64,000 nt of DNA, taken from the NCBI GenBank assembly GCA_021234155.1, contig JAJEKV010000034.1, positions 808,001 through 872,000 on the forward strand, given 5' to 3'. The DNA comes from Isoetes taiwanensis (taxonomy: Eukaryota > Streptophyta > Lycopodiopsida > Isoetales > Isoetaceae). Of the stretch, positions 12,412 through 24,332 are shown piece by piece. A model generated the notes under the pieces. It was given only the letters and a program-made list of their open reading frames with translations, did no database searches and was not told where the DNA came from. The stretch's first letter is position 1. Each line of letters opens with the position of its first letter. Both the position numbers and the translations under genes were made by a program.

Positions 12412-12516
12412 ATGGGAGAGGCTCCAAAACTAGATTCAGGATTAAGTCCAGTTCAGTTTAGTTTAATTCAATTCAATTCAATTCAATTCAATTCAATTCA
12501 ATTCAATTCATATGAT
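12412..12516 (+). other. Possible N-terminal extension or 5' leader of PLC copy 2
   Basis: An ATG at 12412 in a good context (caccATGg) is in frame with the PLC gene. It would add 35 residues, largely encoded by an (ATTCA)n repeat that reads as repeated Gln-Phe-Asn-Ser-Ile. Copy 1 has no counterpart. I prefer the ATG at 12517, but the upstream start cannot be excluded. Confidence 0.5.
12465..12510. repeat. (ATTCA)n microsatellite next to the PLC start
   Basis: About nine pentanucleotide units. A five-base unit shifts the frame with each gain or loss, so the upstream ATG would be usable only at some lengths. Confidence 0.95.
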
Positions 12517-13467
12517 ATGATGGGATCGCGGTTTTCGCACGAAAAGCAGATCGAGGAAGAGGAGCAGAAGCTAGAATCCCTGCAGCAGGAAGAAGGGAAT
12601 GAATTTCCGGGCTCGGAAACCCGGCACAACAACAAGAAGGAATGGATGAGGGACTTCAACATGTTGAACATGAAAGTGAGGGATGTGATGTGGCCAGGCA
12701 CACATGATTCTGCAACTGATCAAATTGGTGTGCCTTTTATCACCAGGCCCTTTGCACAGTGCCAGGATCTCTCAATCTACCAGCAGCTCTGCGCCGGAGT
12801 GCGGTCCTTCGACATCCGAGTCGACAACAAGTCTGAAGTTGCGCATGGGATCCTCCATAGCTACAACGTCCAGACTGTTCTTGATGATGTGAAGAAATTC
12901 ATGTCTGAAACAACGTCTGAGTTCATCATCCTTGACATTAGAACTGAATACAGCTACTCTGATACGCCTGACTTTGACAAATTCCTGATCAAACAACTGG
13001 GATCTTATCTGATCTCTCAAGATCCAGGCGTTTTCGAGAAGCGTTTGCAGGATTTGCTGCCAAATCGAGTGTTTTGCATCTGGAAGCCTAGGAATTCTGC
13101 TGCCCCTCCTAATGGATCTGCCCTGTTTTCTGCTTCTTATTTAAAGGATAATTGGACTGATACAGATCTGCCCTTGACCAAGTTTGATGCTAACATGGAG
13201 CATCTGCATCAGCAGCCGCCCAATCCGACACGTGGATTTTTCTACAGGGTGGAGCACACGTGTACGCCTCAGATTTCCAGCCTTATTTTCACAGTTTCTG
13301 GTGTCAATGACAGGATTAAGAAGTTCGCTAGACTCTTTATATCTCAGGCCTTTAAGAAAGAACTTGGGAATCATCTGCAAATATTTTCTTGCGATTTTGT
13401 TGCCCATGATTTTGTCGATGCTTGTATTGGCGTCAATGTTGCTCGTCTCGGCAATTTAGCATATTAG
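12517..13467 (+). CDS. PI-PLC X-domain-like phosphodiesterase, copy 2
   Basis: A tandem paralogue of the gene at 11008, in the same orientation, single exon, 316 codons from the ATG at 12517 (a second ATG follows directly at 12520). The same catalytic motifs are present: WPGTHDSAT, FDIRVD and VAHGIL. The C-terminal half is strongly conserved with copy 1 (YLKDNWTDTD, FFYRVEHTCTPQ, DACIGVNV). The frame is open with no breaks, and differences between the copies look mostly conservative, suggesting both are under selection. No signal peptide is visible from this start. The pair most likely arose by local duplication. The 546-bp gap holds AT-rich sequence and the pentanucleotide repeat. Confidence 0.88.
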   Translation: MMGSRFSHEKQIEEEEQKLESLQQEEGNEFPGSETRHNNKKEWMRDFNMLNMKVRDVMWPGTHDSATDQIGVPFITRPFAQCQDLSIYQQLCAGVRSFDIRVDNKSEVAHGILHSYNVQTVLDDVKKFMSETTSEFIILDIRTEYSYSDTPDFDKFLIKQLGSYLISQDPGVFEKRLQDLLPNRVFCIWKPRNSAAPPNGSALFSASYLKDNWTDTDLPLTKFDANMEHLHQQPPNPTRGFFYRVEHTCTPQISSLIFTVSGVNDRIKKFARLFISQAFKKELGNHLQIFSCDFVAHDFVDACIGVNVARLGNLAY

Positions 13468-15375
13468 ATCATACATATTTTCACTTTCATGCACGTTGTT
13501 AGTGACATGAGAATTTCTACTTAAATGTTACATCCCTCGGACCATTTTCGTGGCATTCTTTAATGATATCATAAAACTGTGAACGAATACACAGAGAACT
13601 ACTCACCATGATTTTATTTAGCATTATTATTATTATCACCACAGATGGTTCTGCGTTTATGACTATAAAACAAGCAAATTTTTGCTGCAGAAAAGGACAT
13701 CTTTTTAGAAAGTGCAATGATGAACATATTCTCCAAATGCCATGCTATATGAAATACTTGGAGCAGACAGAAGTTGTCATGGCATTGGTCACATGCTTAG
13801 GAAAAACCCGTCATTCTTTGTCAAAAGAAGACTACTAGTAATGGTGCCCAGCATTGCATTGCTGGGCATAGTTGGAGCCTGTAATTTTTTGGTCGCAAAA
13901 GAAAAGCTTGCAGAATAATCCAACTTTTTTATTTTTTATTATAGCAAAAACTTTTCAAAGGTATAACATCTAGAAGACATCTAGCTCCTTCATGTTAGAT
14001 AGTGTTGCATCGGTATCTATCTGAGAGCTTTGAGTAGAACAGGATGATGCTTGTTCATAGCAATTTTGAGGTTCTCCACATTGCCACATGCTAAGTGTGG
14101 CACATATCATACCACAATGGCTCTGTGTCTTAAAATTTCAACCTCATACGTTGTACTTGGTCTTCTTAAGGAATTTCTCATATTATTTCCGATGAAGACC
14201 ATTTGACAACAAATTTTAAGGACCAGATTCTACCTATGTCTTCTTTTTAAGGAATTCGTCATAATGTTTGGGTGAGGGGAATTGGATGGCAAATACCAGA
14301 TTCCACCTATATCTACAAACATTAATAACCAAATATTAAAGGCCACTCCAAATGCCTCTTAAATTTCTTGCACACTTATGCTCCCTTGTAAACTCTATGG
14401 ACTATGCATAACAGCATGTTACTTGTAGTTACATTTTTTTTCAAGTAAAATGTCAATTTGGGCCGGAGTCTATATGTCTTTATGATAGAATTCAATTTTC
14501 CGAATGTGTATCACCTTATATATAAGTAGTTTGTCATCAAAAGGAAAATTGTTGTGGTTAAATACTAATCATGAGTTGGTTATAAAAGCTGTGAGACCTA
14601 AGTAAGGTTGGGCCACGCTGCAATCGCCACGTAAAATGTAAATTTAGTCTGACTTTGTTAGAATTCATTATGTCTTTGTGATAGAATTGTTTCTCCCAAA
14701 TATGTCGTGTCACACCTTATTGCATGTAAGTAGTTTAGTTTGTCCTCGTGGACAAATAAAAATACAATTTCCATAGGCCCAAGACACATATAAATAGCTT
14801 TAGCTTCCTTTACAGCCTACAGAAACATAGATTGGGTAAGATGAAACTAAGATTGTAACTTCCATCACACCTACATACATTTGGAGCTTTTGTTGATGAA
14901 GAATGATTTCCAAATATGCATATCTTGCCCACAACAACACAGCAAAGAGCAGTCCACAGCGATTCTAAACTTTTTCAATCCATGTAGAACACCAATATAA
15001 AATAATGGTAGTGTAGCCAGCCATTCAGCCACATATCCACCAACCCACACATTCAAGGGAGACTTTAAAAAACTAAGTGCTTGCTCTACTGGACCTTGAA
15101 GAAGATGTGAAGTACTTGCAGCAGAACTCCCATTTTGACTTCTCCCAACTGTCCCCATATCTTGTATGGACATTCAGCATTGATAATATGATCCAAGTTG
15201 CTATGTTCTGAACCTCCGATATCAACTGCAAAGAATCATGGCCTGACATCTAAGGAATTTTATTTCCCGATTAAACTAAAATAAGCTTGACAAACACCTT
15301 ATGGCAGCCCATGCACTTTTTAGTTGATACAACAAAGGTTGGCACACATTTTGTATATCCATGTCTCGGATATAT
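13468..15375. other. Intergenic, no firm gene
   Basis: An AT-rich stretch. An open frame at 13608-13838 (+) contains a zinc-knuckle-like run (FCCRKGHLFRKC) but nothing else of a gag protein. A minus frame at 14871-15173 is uninterrupted for 100 codons but unrecognised. Two related blocks (about 14455-14545 and 14635-14745), each with 'tgtctttatgatagaatt' or close and 'gtaagtagttt', form an old local duplication. Confidence 0.4.
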
Positions 15376-16532
15376 CACAAGGCACCCAAAAGTTTAACCA
15401 CTATAATAAACCAATGATGAACCACTGTAGATGTGATTTTTTATAATAAAAATTTCATTCTTAATAAAAACCACATAACATAGTGGTTTTTATAACTAGT
15501 ACATGGTTATTCATGTTGATTTTTTGTTATAGCGTGGCTTTTCAAAACCAAAATTAGTTTATTTTATGGTTTCTAACATCAACAGTGGTCATTCATGTTG
15601 GTTTTCTAAGGTACCATGGTTATTAATTCGATATTGGTTTGTAACATGGTTTTTTAACACCACTTTAAATATGGTAATTGTTGTTTATATTGGTTTTCTA
15701 TTGATACAAAGTTGAAGTACTTTATGGTGTGGTTTTTTAACCAATTTAAATGCCATGGTGGTTATTCATGCTAGTTTTCTATTATCACAGTTTATGTTAT
15801 AAAATGGTTGTGGTTTATAGCATAGTTTCAATACTGAGCTAATTGTCATGGTGATCGTTCATAAATATCATCTAAAAAGATGTGGCTATCCGTAGTGCAA
15901 AATCAGCATAGAATTGAATTGAATGTTTTTTATCGTCCATGGAGATCAATCAGATAGTGATGCGGTTTTGCATTTACATTTCTATATTAACTAAGGTTTA
16001 TATCATGGTTTCCATTTTTCAATACCAATTTAGTATCCCATGGCCAAGTATATATTTGAGAAGTAAACGAACTTCGAAGGATGGGAATTATTCTCGAGAT
16101 GACTTTTTCATTAATTAAATTGATTTTTATCATCTATAAGATCCAAATTATCTATGAGGCTTCATACAAGGACAATCATAAGCATGCAAACCAATAATAT
16201 AGTTTCTTAAAATTTTTCAAGTAAAATTGAAGGACATGTTTTAATATATCTCTTTCTTGAAGAAAGTAAAATATCAATGATATATCTTTAGGTATATCGG
16301 ATGGGGGGCATCGTCTTTTGGTGTATATAAACACAAATTTTGGCCGTTCGAATCTTGAGGTGGTGCATTTATGGCCCTCAGATCTGGGGCATGCATGGGG
16401 GCATGCACCACATGCCTAGACCGTCAGATATGGGGAAGTTAAATCTTGGCCATTTGAGGAAAGTGCAAAGAAATTGCACCATAATAGGAAGGGTTGAGGT
16501 GGCGCATAAGGAATTAAGCATTTATTAATACA

Positions 16533-16572
16533 AGAAATTTATCGCGGCGGCCAAGGCCGCCACGAACATTTC
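16533..16572. repeat. GC-rich near-palindrome
   Basis: 'gcggcggccaaggccgcca' forms the core of a longer imperfect inverted repeat with 'gaaattt' and 'acatttc' outer arms. It stands out in AT-rich surroundings inside the CACTA-like element. Confidence 0.7.
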
Positions 16573-17734
16573 TCTTTCCCACCTCCCCTGTATTTGGTGG
16601 AGTGACACCCAATGGTAGCCACTAGGTTTTAGGTTTTTTTATTTCTATTTCCACCACGCGGGCACCCTTTTTTATTTTTTCCTTTTCTATTTCCACCACC
16701 AATGGCTGCCAGTGCGCTTTGAGCCTTGTCTTTGAGCTTTGATTTTCTAAATACGAGCTCCACATCCCATTTGTTAGTAGTTTGTAGTTAAATTATTGTT
16801 ACCATTGCTTTTTATTTCATGGTCTAACTGCAAAAGTTGCCCCATGATATTCAATCTTTTAAGAAAGCTATATATCTTTGTAACGTCTAAACCAATGGCA
16901 AGGGAAACGTGGCACGTTGAAGGCCCTATTAACTCACACTACCTAGCATGAAACATGACCGTATGATTATGGATAGATCAATTAATGAATTCCATAATAT
17001 AACATTGAAGAAACATATGTTCTACTATTAAGCAAATATGGCTAAACAAAAAAGTCTCCATCTGTACATGGCATTTACAATGCTCAATCAGAACCTTGCT
17101 TATTACCTAAATATCAAAATACATAAAGGTAGCATGAATATGATACCAAATCTAGCAAATATAAAGACAATGAGACTAAAATGTAGCGTTGAATACTTCA
17201 TCGAAACTAAATCTAGCAAGAAATGTCAAGATCCAATGTCCATGTAATAAAATGGAATAAAATGCGTCTAGAAACCATCTAATAGATCTCACAACAGATT
17301 TATAGATCTAGGAAAAAAAACATTATGTACATCTCGCATAATCAACCACACCGAAAGTTGCTAAAATGAAAAACAGCATAAGATTCCAAACATTTCCATC
17401 ACGATCGTGCTTCACACACATAATATGAAAAGCGGAGGCGAAGAAAAAGAATACCAGAGCTTTGAGATTCAAACAGAAATAAAACCGCCGCAAGAATGAA
17501 GACGAGGAGCTCAAGAAGCGGGAACAGAAAAACAAATCTCCAAATAAAAGGGCAAATCTGCGAAAAGAACCTTAAATCCGGCAAGGAAACGAACCTGGGA
17601 AGTAAGAATTAAGAAGCGGCTAGATGAGGGACGAGATCCGGAGGTAGGGCAAGTACTTGACTGGAAGGGTGGATAATAGAAAGATTGAGCAAACTATTCA
17701 GTATCTGATCGGCTCTGGCATGGTAAGTTCATCC

Positions 17735-18020
17735 TCTATGCTTAGCTTATTTCTGTTTTTTTTTTCTTGCTTGGATCAAGAGCAGTGAACTGGCAAACCC
17801 AATTCCTTTAGCTCCAAACCTACAGAAAGTTATGTTAAGTTCATCATCCAGAGCTTATTTCTTACATCATCCAGAGCTTATTTCTTAGTTTTTTCCCTTC
17901 TTGGTTAAGCTAAGAGCAGCAAACTGGCAAAACAATTCCTCCAGAGCTTATTTCTTCGTTTTTTTCTTCTTGGTTAAACCAAGAGCAGTAAACTGGCAAA
18001 CCCAATTCATTTAGCGCCAA
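17735..18020. repeat. Imperfect tandem repeat inside the CACTA-like element
   Basis: Three diverged copies share 'gagcttatttctt', a T-rich run, 'cttggtta' and 'caagagcagtaaactggcaa' followed by 'acccaattc'. They start near 17740, 17870 and 17940. Confidence 0.75.
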
Positions 18021-18606
18021 GTCCTAATCCGAGTCTCTATTTTGGCCAAGACCCATGTGATTAAATAAAATTTGTCTATTTCAAGCCCGGCAGATGCAGG
18101 AAAAGCTTGGCCGGAATAGGTTTGGGTAGATTTTCTCAAGATGGGTATGGCACCCGGACTTGGCCTGGGGATTTCGCCCCTTTTAAGTGGAGCATTTCTC
18201 GAAGATCAAAAATCTTGATCCCATTGAGAAGGCCCTGGGGATACTTCGAGAGTGGAGCAACGGATTTGCCCGGAAATTTGACGCAGTTTTAACTAGCTAA
18301 GAACAAAAGAAAAGCAGGGAAACTCACAGGCGACATACCTTAAACGAAAACGATCTTAACTCAGGTAACGAACGAAAAAATTTGGGCGATCTAACTCTAT
18401 TTATACTCAAAGAAAATCACAGAAGTTTCAACACGTAAATGATCTGCGATGATTTCACAAATATCCCCATGTGGCTGTGGTTGTGCCACTTCTTATCTTC
18501 GTATAATCTGGCAGCGGAAGATCTACTTGAGAAGAGATAGATCAGAGAGAACGTGGCGGCTGAGTTTTTTTTTCCCTTTTTTAACAGTGCTATTTTTTGC
18601 CCCCCG

Positions 18607-18638
18607 AAAAAAACGCCGACCTCCTATTTCGGCGTTTT
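18607..18638. repeat. Short perfect hairpin
   Basis: 'aaaacgccga' at 18610-18619 pairs exactly with 'tcggcgtttt' at 18629-18638 across a 9-base loop. Confidence 0.85.
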
Positions 18639-18757
18639 CATCTCGTTATTAAAAAGTGTAATTTCTGTTGATTATGCGCTGATTTTTGGTACCGGAAACA
18701 TGCCGGAAAGTACTTTTGGCACGCCGGAAATGGTAGGCCTGCGATTTTTTCGTTAAG

Positions 18758-18857
18758 AAATTTCTGCCGGCAGAAAGTTTCGCGGCGCACGCCCAGGCTC
18801 GCAGCTGCCGCCGCCCGCCAGGGCTTACGCCACGAAACATTCTGTCGGCAGAAATTA
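18758..18857. repeat. Foldback with about 30-bp arms
   Basis: 'aatttctgccggcagaaagt' near 18759 is the inverted partner of 'cattctgtcggcagaaatt' near 18838. The arms continue as 'ttcgcggcg' and 'cgccacgaaa'. The centre is GC-rich. It looks like a small foldback insertion within the larger element. Confidence 0.8.
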
Positions 18858-19286
18858 CCTATTCCGAAACACAGAATATGCCAAAGGATCTTGCCAAAAA
18901 TAATTACATGAGTTAGATAATTTTTTAGGTGGCATCATTTATTAACATGGAGGGTGAGGTGGCACTGCATTTACTATGAAGTTTTCGAGGATGCATCATT
19001 CCGGAGCTGAGGCACCATAGCCGAGCTTGCATTCTGCCTTCCCATTTTTTCACATCCCACCTCTCCACCTTCGAATCTTTTCATTCGGGCGATCTAATGG
19101 CCTCTGCCGGAGTCATGGGAAGGAAAATGTTCTTGGGCGCCCTTCTTTTTGGGGTTTTCTTCATGATTCTTGCTTCTTGTGGGCTTCTTGTGTACAGGGG
19201 CGTCGTCTTTTGGGCGCTCAGGCAGGACGTGCAGTCGATGTTCTTTCTTTTAATGAGCAGGAGCAGGTTTTGGAGCTTACAATTAG

Positions 19287-20046
19287 GTTGTGCCTTGGAG
19301 ACATTGAGCACCCTAAAGTTTGCTCAGCGTGCGAAGTTCATTCGCAACAATGTGAGTATTTGGACTGTGAAAGTTCGTTAATATCCAGGGTTAACTTGAA
19401 TCCACTTTTTTTATTGATTTCTCTCCTCGATCATCACTTGCAGGCTACCATAAACGAAGATAACTTCGTAGATGTGGCGACTCTGCATCAGCAAATACAA
19501 CAGTTAAAGGTGTTCTCTCTCCTGCAGGCTGCAACAATTAGTAGCTTATGTTCTACTTTCTGTCAATGCAGGATGAAGTACAGAGTCTGGGTCACCAAGA
19601 TACGGCGAAATTGACGTCCAATAAGGATGCGAACCATCTGGAGCATGCATCTGTAACAACTCTGTGAGGTGAGACTCATTTGTTAATCTTGCGAAAAATG
19701 TGGACCATAAAAGTATATGTCGTTCTGTGGGCTCTTTGGTAGCGGAGTCATTAAGACGTGAGCAGGCTGCAGACAACAAACTAAAGGAAGTTGCCAAAGA
19801 AATTGAACATTTAAATAGTTTGGTAACCATTCCTCTTTCTTACTGGTTCTATGGCAGCCATTCTTAATGAGCTACGTTGGTAATGCAGGTTCGACAAAGG
19901 GAAGAGGATACACAGTGTGGCAAAATGATGCTACGATTTCGTGAATATAAAATGAAACGAATGGAGAGTCTAGTTGATGGTCTGATATGTGCAGAAACAT
20001 ATCTGTTTGAAGAGAAGAATTCTCTGGTAGAAGAAGCTCTCACATG
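19287..20046 (+). pseudogene. Captured fragment of a plant kinesin-12 (PAKRP1/POK type) gene
   Basis: Exon-like pieces are separated by GT-AG introns: 19287-19351, 19444-19509, about 19572-19665, 19743-19822 and 19889-20046. The first encodes the hallmark end of a kinesin motor (ETLSTLKFAQRAKFIRNN). The second is a neck piece beginning ATINEDNFVDV. The fourth and fifth give the kinesin-12 stalk motif EIEHLNSL + VRQREEDTQCGKMMLRF, then RMESLVDG. The nucleotide-binding P-loop and most of the motor are missing, and an in-frame TGA follows DEVQSLGHQDTAK..., so no functional motor can be made. Plant KIN-12 proteins organise the phragmoplast. The sequence lies wholly inside the CACTA-like element, so introns were captured with the exons, which points to DNA-level capture rather than retroposition. 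Confidence 0.8.
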
Positions 20047-20117
20047 GTATTGTCCTGTTTTATTCCAGAGCTGCAAGATCTTTTGTTGACGATTATTAAA
20101 GTTTCTGTGAGCCCTTT

Positions 20118-20570
20118 CCTCGTACATCCTGGCTTCTACCTCCAAATCTTCCTCATCAGTGGCTGGAGGGCCTGAATAAGGCCTCTCCTTATAGGTTTGG
20201 CCATATAATTGACAGGGCTGGAAAAGGAAAATGTGTAATGAATGTTAGTGACATCAAACTTACTTTTGCTATGTCTTACATTCATGTTACACATACCTCT
20301 ATTGAGCAGGATTTTAGATTCTTCTGTGCAGAGGAGCAGAAAATACTAAAAGGCACACCTTGGCTGTTTATAAGATCAAATAACTACTATGTGCCAAGCC
20401 TGTATTTCATACCATCATTTGAAGTAGAGCTGGAGAAACTCTTTCCTGACAGAGCAATATTTCATCACCTAGGGCGGTATCTTTTCCATCCCTCTAATGC
20501 AGTCTGGGGTTTGATTACTAGGTTATATAATACATATCTAGGGGGTGCTGGAAAATTGGTTGGACTTCAG
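20118..20570 (+). pseudogene. Captured fragment of a GT37 (FUT1-like) xyloglucan/galactoside fucosyltransferase
   Basis: A continuous 151-codon frame without a start codon at its head. It contains TSWLLPP, FFCAEEQ, PWLFIRSNNYYVPSL, FIPSF, LFPD and HHLGRYLFHPSNAVWGLI, which are characteristic blocks of the plant FUT1 family. The family transfers fucose to galactose of xyloglucan and arabinogalactan in the Golgi. The N-terminal membrane anchor and the downstream catalytic motif region after GLQ are absent; the frame runs into unrelated sequence and stops at 20624. It lies immediately after the kinesin fragment within the same element. Confidence 0.82.
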
Positions 20571-21313
20571 TCATTGTTTATGAGTTCTGGAATTGGTTGG
20601 GGTTCAAATCCCCTTGCTCCCTGAAAGCATGCATATTGACATGGACGTAATAACATGGATGTAATAAGTACAACAATACGTAAAAGAAACCATCCACATT
20701 CTTTAATAGTTTGTTAAATACTCTTGAAATGCTTTAAATAACAAAACATTACTCCTTAATAGATTTTAGTTAAATAAAGTTGAAATGGTTTAAACAACAA
20801 AGTGTTACTGGTTATCATCACTGGTTTATAAATGATAACCATGAAGATAAGGCATAACCAAACCATGCACATTTAGAATAAATTATTACTAATAATAATA
20901 GTAATTTGAATCTAACTCATTGCGAACCATACGCATTTACCATGACAATTAGCCATGCTAATTCACCACAATAACCAACCACACTATAGAATCACATGAA
21001 TAGAGCAACATATTAAACCACATCCACACCATCGTGTTATACCATAGGGACTAACCATACCCTTAAAACACTATAATATACCGCATAAATTTACCAACAT
21101 GCTATACCACTTTGACAAACTCTACAAAGGAAGCCATTAGCAATTACCATACCATAACACCACCCTAACAAACCTTACAAAAGAACCTGTTAGTTTAGCC
21201 TCATATGGTTTTTAATGATATCAACCCACCAACATGTACTGGTTTTGTAAAATGGTTTTCTAGTCACAACCATGGGAAAAACCATGTAGTGTTTTAATTT
21301 TGGGTGCCTTGTG

Positions 21314-24280
21314 TATATGATCTGCAAGATTATCGTCATTGCAACTGATTCTTATGTCGCAACCGCCTTATGCAGTGGCACATAAAAACGTTCCCAACCA
21401 GTTTTCACACGGGGAAACACTTGCAAGAAAGTGTCCATCTAGATCATTCCAAAATTTTAGCATTATCGAAGTATATATTGCATAAGCTCAAAGAATACTC
21501 ATGCTTTAACTGTTGACAAGCACTTGCTTCTTTTCTAAAAATAATCATAATGTATGAGCAAACGTGGTTACAGATCATGTCCTTATGGAACATAGTATTG
21601 TAGTTGATTCGCAGCACGCATTTTTCCCAAATCACAAAACCAGGTTTTTTGAGTAAAGAAAGATGTAAAGAGGCCATGTGGGAAATGCCATTACCATGGC
21701 CAGTCTGCATAAACCAATTGAACCAACAAAATTCCTAACAAACTATTCAAGGTAATGGGAAACAAAGGCAAAGGCCAATTCTGCTGCTGTGAACTAAACA
21801 ACTTAGTTACAAATTCATTACTCACGTAAATTGCTCCCCAGAATGCACTGACTACAGAATGGATTTGGTGAAATTCTTTCTGCACACAATTCAACTTTCT
21901 CTATGAGCAGTAGAACTTAAACTTGTGTTTTAGCAGACTGCTTTTCTTTTACTTGTGAATCTTCAATACCTTTTTCCACGATTTTTTGTTCTTCAACCAA
22001 GAATGCTCTAATGATACTGCAGAAGCAAGCAGGTCTAATTTCAAAAAAGCAAAGTCCCCACGGACCAAAGCACACAGAGGTAACTCTCCATTCTCTCACT
22101 GCACCACCAAACATCGCTCTACCATATGCCCTATTGACAGTCTTATTATGCCTTTGAAGACGGGTCTAAATAGCACCAATTCTAGAAAAAAAAAATACAA
22201 TTACAAAGAATTGGAAAAAAATAAACACAGTTGCACAAATAATTTGAAAAGGAGAACATAGAAAACTATAAAACATTCTAAAAGGACAGAAATCACACCC
22301 CCCGAAGTGGTTTTTTGTGATAGCGCATTGGGGTCCCTTAGCAATCTTCTTTGCATTTTGTAAGACCGAGCTGAAAAGAAAGAGGCCTCGTCGTGGAGCA
22401 TATAAGGATCGGCTGGGTAGTAAATGGGCTGCCAATAGGAGTTTTAAAAATGACTCGCTTGCTGAGTATCCTTTCATTGAGCCCATAGATATAGATGGGC
22501 GCACAATGGTCAAATGCAAGATATACTCGTGGTCATCTTCTCTTAGCTATATGACTTGATAGTTCTATGGTTCTAGAGCATTAATGCTTATCAAGAAAAG
22601 TGATTTACTGCAGGTTAATAAGACCAATGGGCAGACTAAAATTATTGGTTCAAGCGTGGATAGTATGTCCTCTATTGATGATGGCTTTATGAAGGTGCTA
22701 CGTCAATGGTAAGTCAACACCATTGAATAGCCCTCAAAGGTGGAGTTTCATGTGGATATGTATATTGGCCAGAAGGGCAGCTCCGGTGACCCAGTTTTTT
22801 CGAAGTCCCTTCTGCTGGAACATACATTAGGTATAATGGCCGTTTGTAGGCTACTATGGGGGATAAGGGTCTGGCGAGCCCGTTAGGGTGAGCCAGGTCC
22901 GCTTCATGCATAATGGCATGCGAACATTCTACTAAACTAACATTTCTACTAAACTTGTAACTTGAAATAGGCTACAATGGAGCTGGGAAATATTAACTTG
23001 TAACTTGAAATAATCTTTTGAACTGGCTGTAAATTTCGAATCATGTATGGAGTTTACTTCATGTTTGCAGCCCACCGGTATGGAATGAGATAGACGATCT
23101 AGATAGTCTTTTGAGTGAACAATAAAGCGTGACTATGGCTTTATAGGAGAGCCATGTCAGCAACACCTAGGTGGTATGCCTAGTCATCTATGAATAGTGA
23201 CACGTGACATGTGTCATTTGCTAACAGTTATTAAAAACTTCCCTAATCTTGGGGCTTCCATATATATGCGTTCCTCCTGTTCCCACCAAGTTGGAACATT
23301 AGTCACCTGAATAATGGCATTTCTTCATTCTCTACTAACCATTGTAGATTTCCTGACACCATTGTCCCTTTCGTAAGCAGTTTCTCATTCTCCAGTCTGA
23401 GTAAAATGCGTCTAGTGTGACCACATATTTAGCAACTTGTTCAATCCTTTAAAACTCAGCACTAGATATTATCTGTTGCAGCATAGGCTTTTGTGCAGCT
23501 TTTTGCACATTAACTGAAACTGTAGCTTGATTATCCTTTGATTTACTGTTTATCGTTCTATGCGGCAGTACGAGGTTGCATAGTCTGGGCGCCGACATAA
23601 TAACTTTTATAAATGAGAACATATATACTTCAAAACACCAATATAACGAGCTTTGATACCCCATTTCATCAACTTTGTGATTTGGTACAACTGCTTTCTG
23701 AATATAACATCTTAAACTGAACAGATTGTATATGATGAGCCTTCTCAAATTATCAGATTGTTGCTTTCCGACTATAACATCTTAAACTGAACAGAATGTA
23801 TATGATGGGCCTTCCCAACATTATTCAAGCAATATCAATGTGTGCCCTAGAAGAAGCAAAACCTGGTACCCTCAGCAAGTAAGCAATGGCCATTGATTGG
23901 CGCTATAGGCTATGCCCTTGTTCAGATCCTTGCCTCGATCCTCATGTTGGCGTCCTTCCCTTCAATGCAACATGTGTAAATTGTGCATACCTTCATGGCC
24001 ATAATAGACTTCGAGATTTATATGGATAAGCTAGAAAGGTTTGATGTCTACAAAATGGGCAGTTGGCATGGATTGACCAAACAATTATAGTTTACTACAA
24101 ATTAGTAGATACCATACCAGGCTTCTTTGTTGCTCCCCGCATACTTTACTAGTTCTTCCAGTTGTGCCATGTCCTTCAACATATTATTAGAAGCATAAAT
24201 ACTTGCCATTAACACGTATCACCACATGATGCATCTAAACTGATAACTTCATCAAAGCATTGCTTTCCTAGGTCCACACT
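21314..24280. other. Mostly non-coding, two exon-like open frames
   Basis: At 22364-22559 (+) an open frame contains a basic patch (KRKRPRRG) followed by a PFIEPIDIDGRTMVKCK segment. At 22614-22711 a second open stretch begins after an AG and ends at a GT. Together they look like two exons of one unrecognised gene, but I cannot name it. A tandem duplication (23692-23750 and 23761-23818, period about 68) shares 'aacatcttaaactgaacaga'. The rest is AT-rich with no recognisable gene. Confidence 0.4.
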
Positions 24281-24332
24281 TAAATGTAATCTGCAAGCAT
24301 TGAGCAGAGTCATCCAAATAACAAGATAGGGG

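Larger units (their letters stand above)
15376..21313. mobile_element. CACTA-like non-autonomous element carrying host gene pieces
   Basis: The left end reads CACAAGGCACCCAAAA at 15376. The right end is its inverted complement, TTTTGGGTGCCTTGTG, ending at 21313. The element is flanked by TATAT on both sides (15371-15375 and 21314-21318), so the target duplication is TAT or up to five bases. Subterminal regions (about 15390-15880 and 20760-21300) are filled with short degenerate motifs of the type 'tggtta/tggttt' on the left and 'aaccat/taacca' on the right. These are inverted to each other, as is typical of CACTA/EnSpm subterminal repeats. No transposase is recognisable inside. The interior holds exon-intron pieces of a kinesin-12 gene and a GT37 gene, so this is a Pack-type gene-carrying element. 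A LINE tail fragment sits at 15908-15945. Confidence 0.78.

Noticed and set aside
13608-13838. Zinc-knuckle-like open frame suggesting a gag protein
   Set aside because: The Cys/His spacing does not match CCHC well and no neighbouring retroelement domain was found.
20580-20625. tRNA-like T-arm ('ggggttcaaatcccc')
   Set aside because: No acceptor, D or anticodon stems can be paired upstream, so it is not a tRNA gene; a SINE origin is possible but unsupported.
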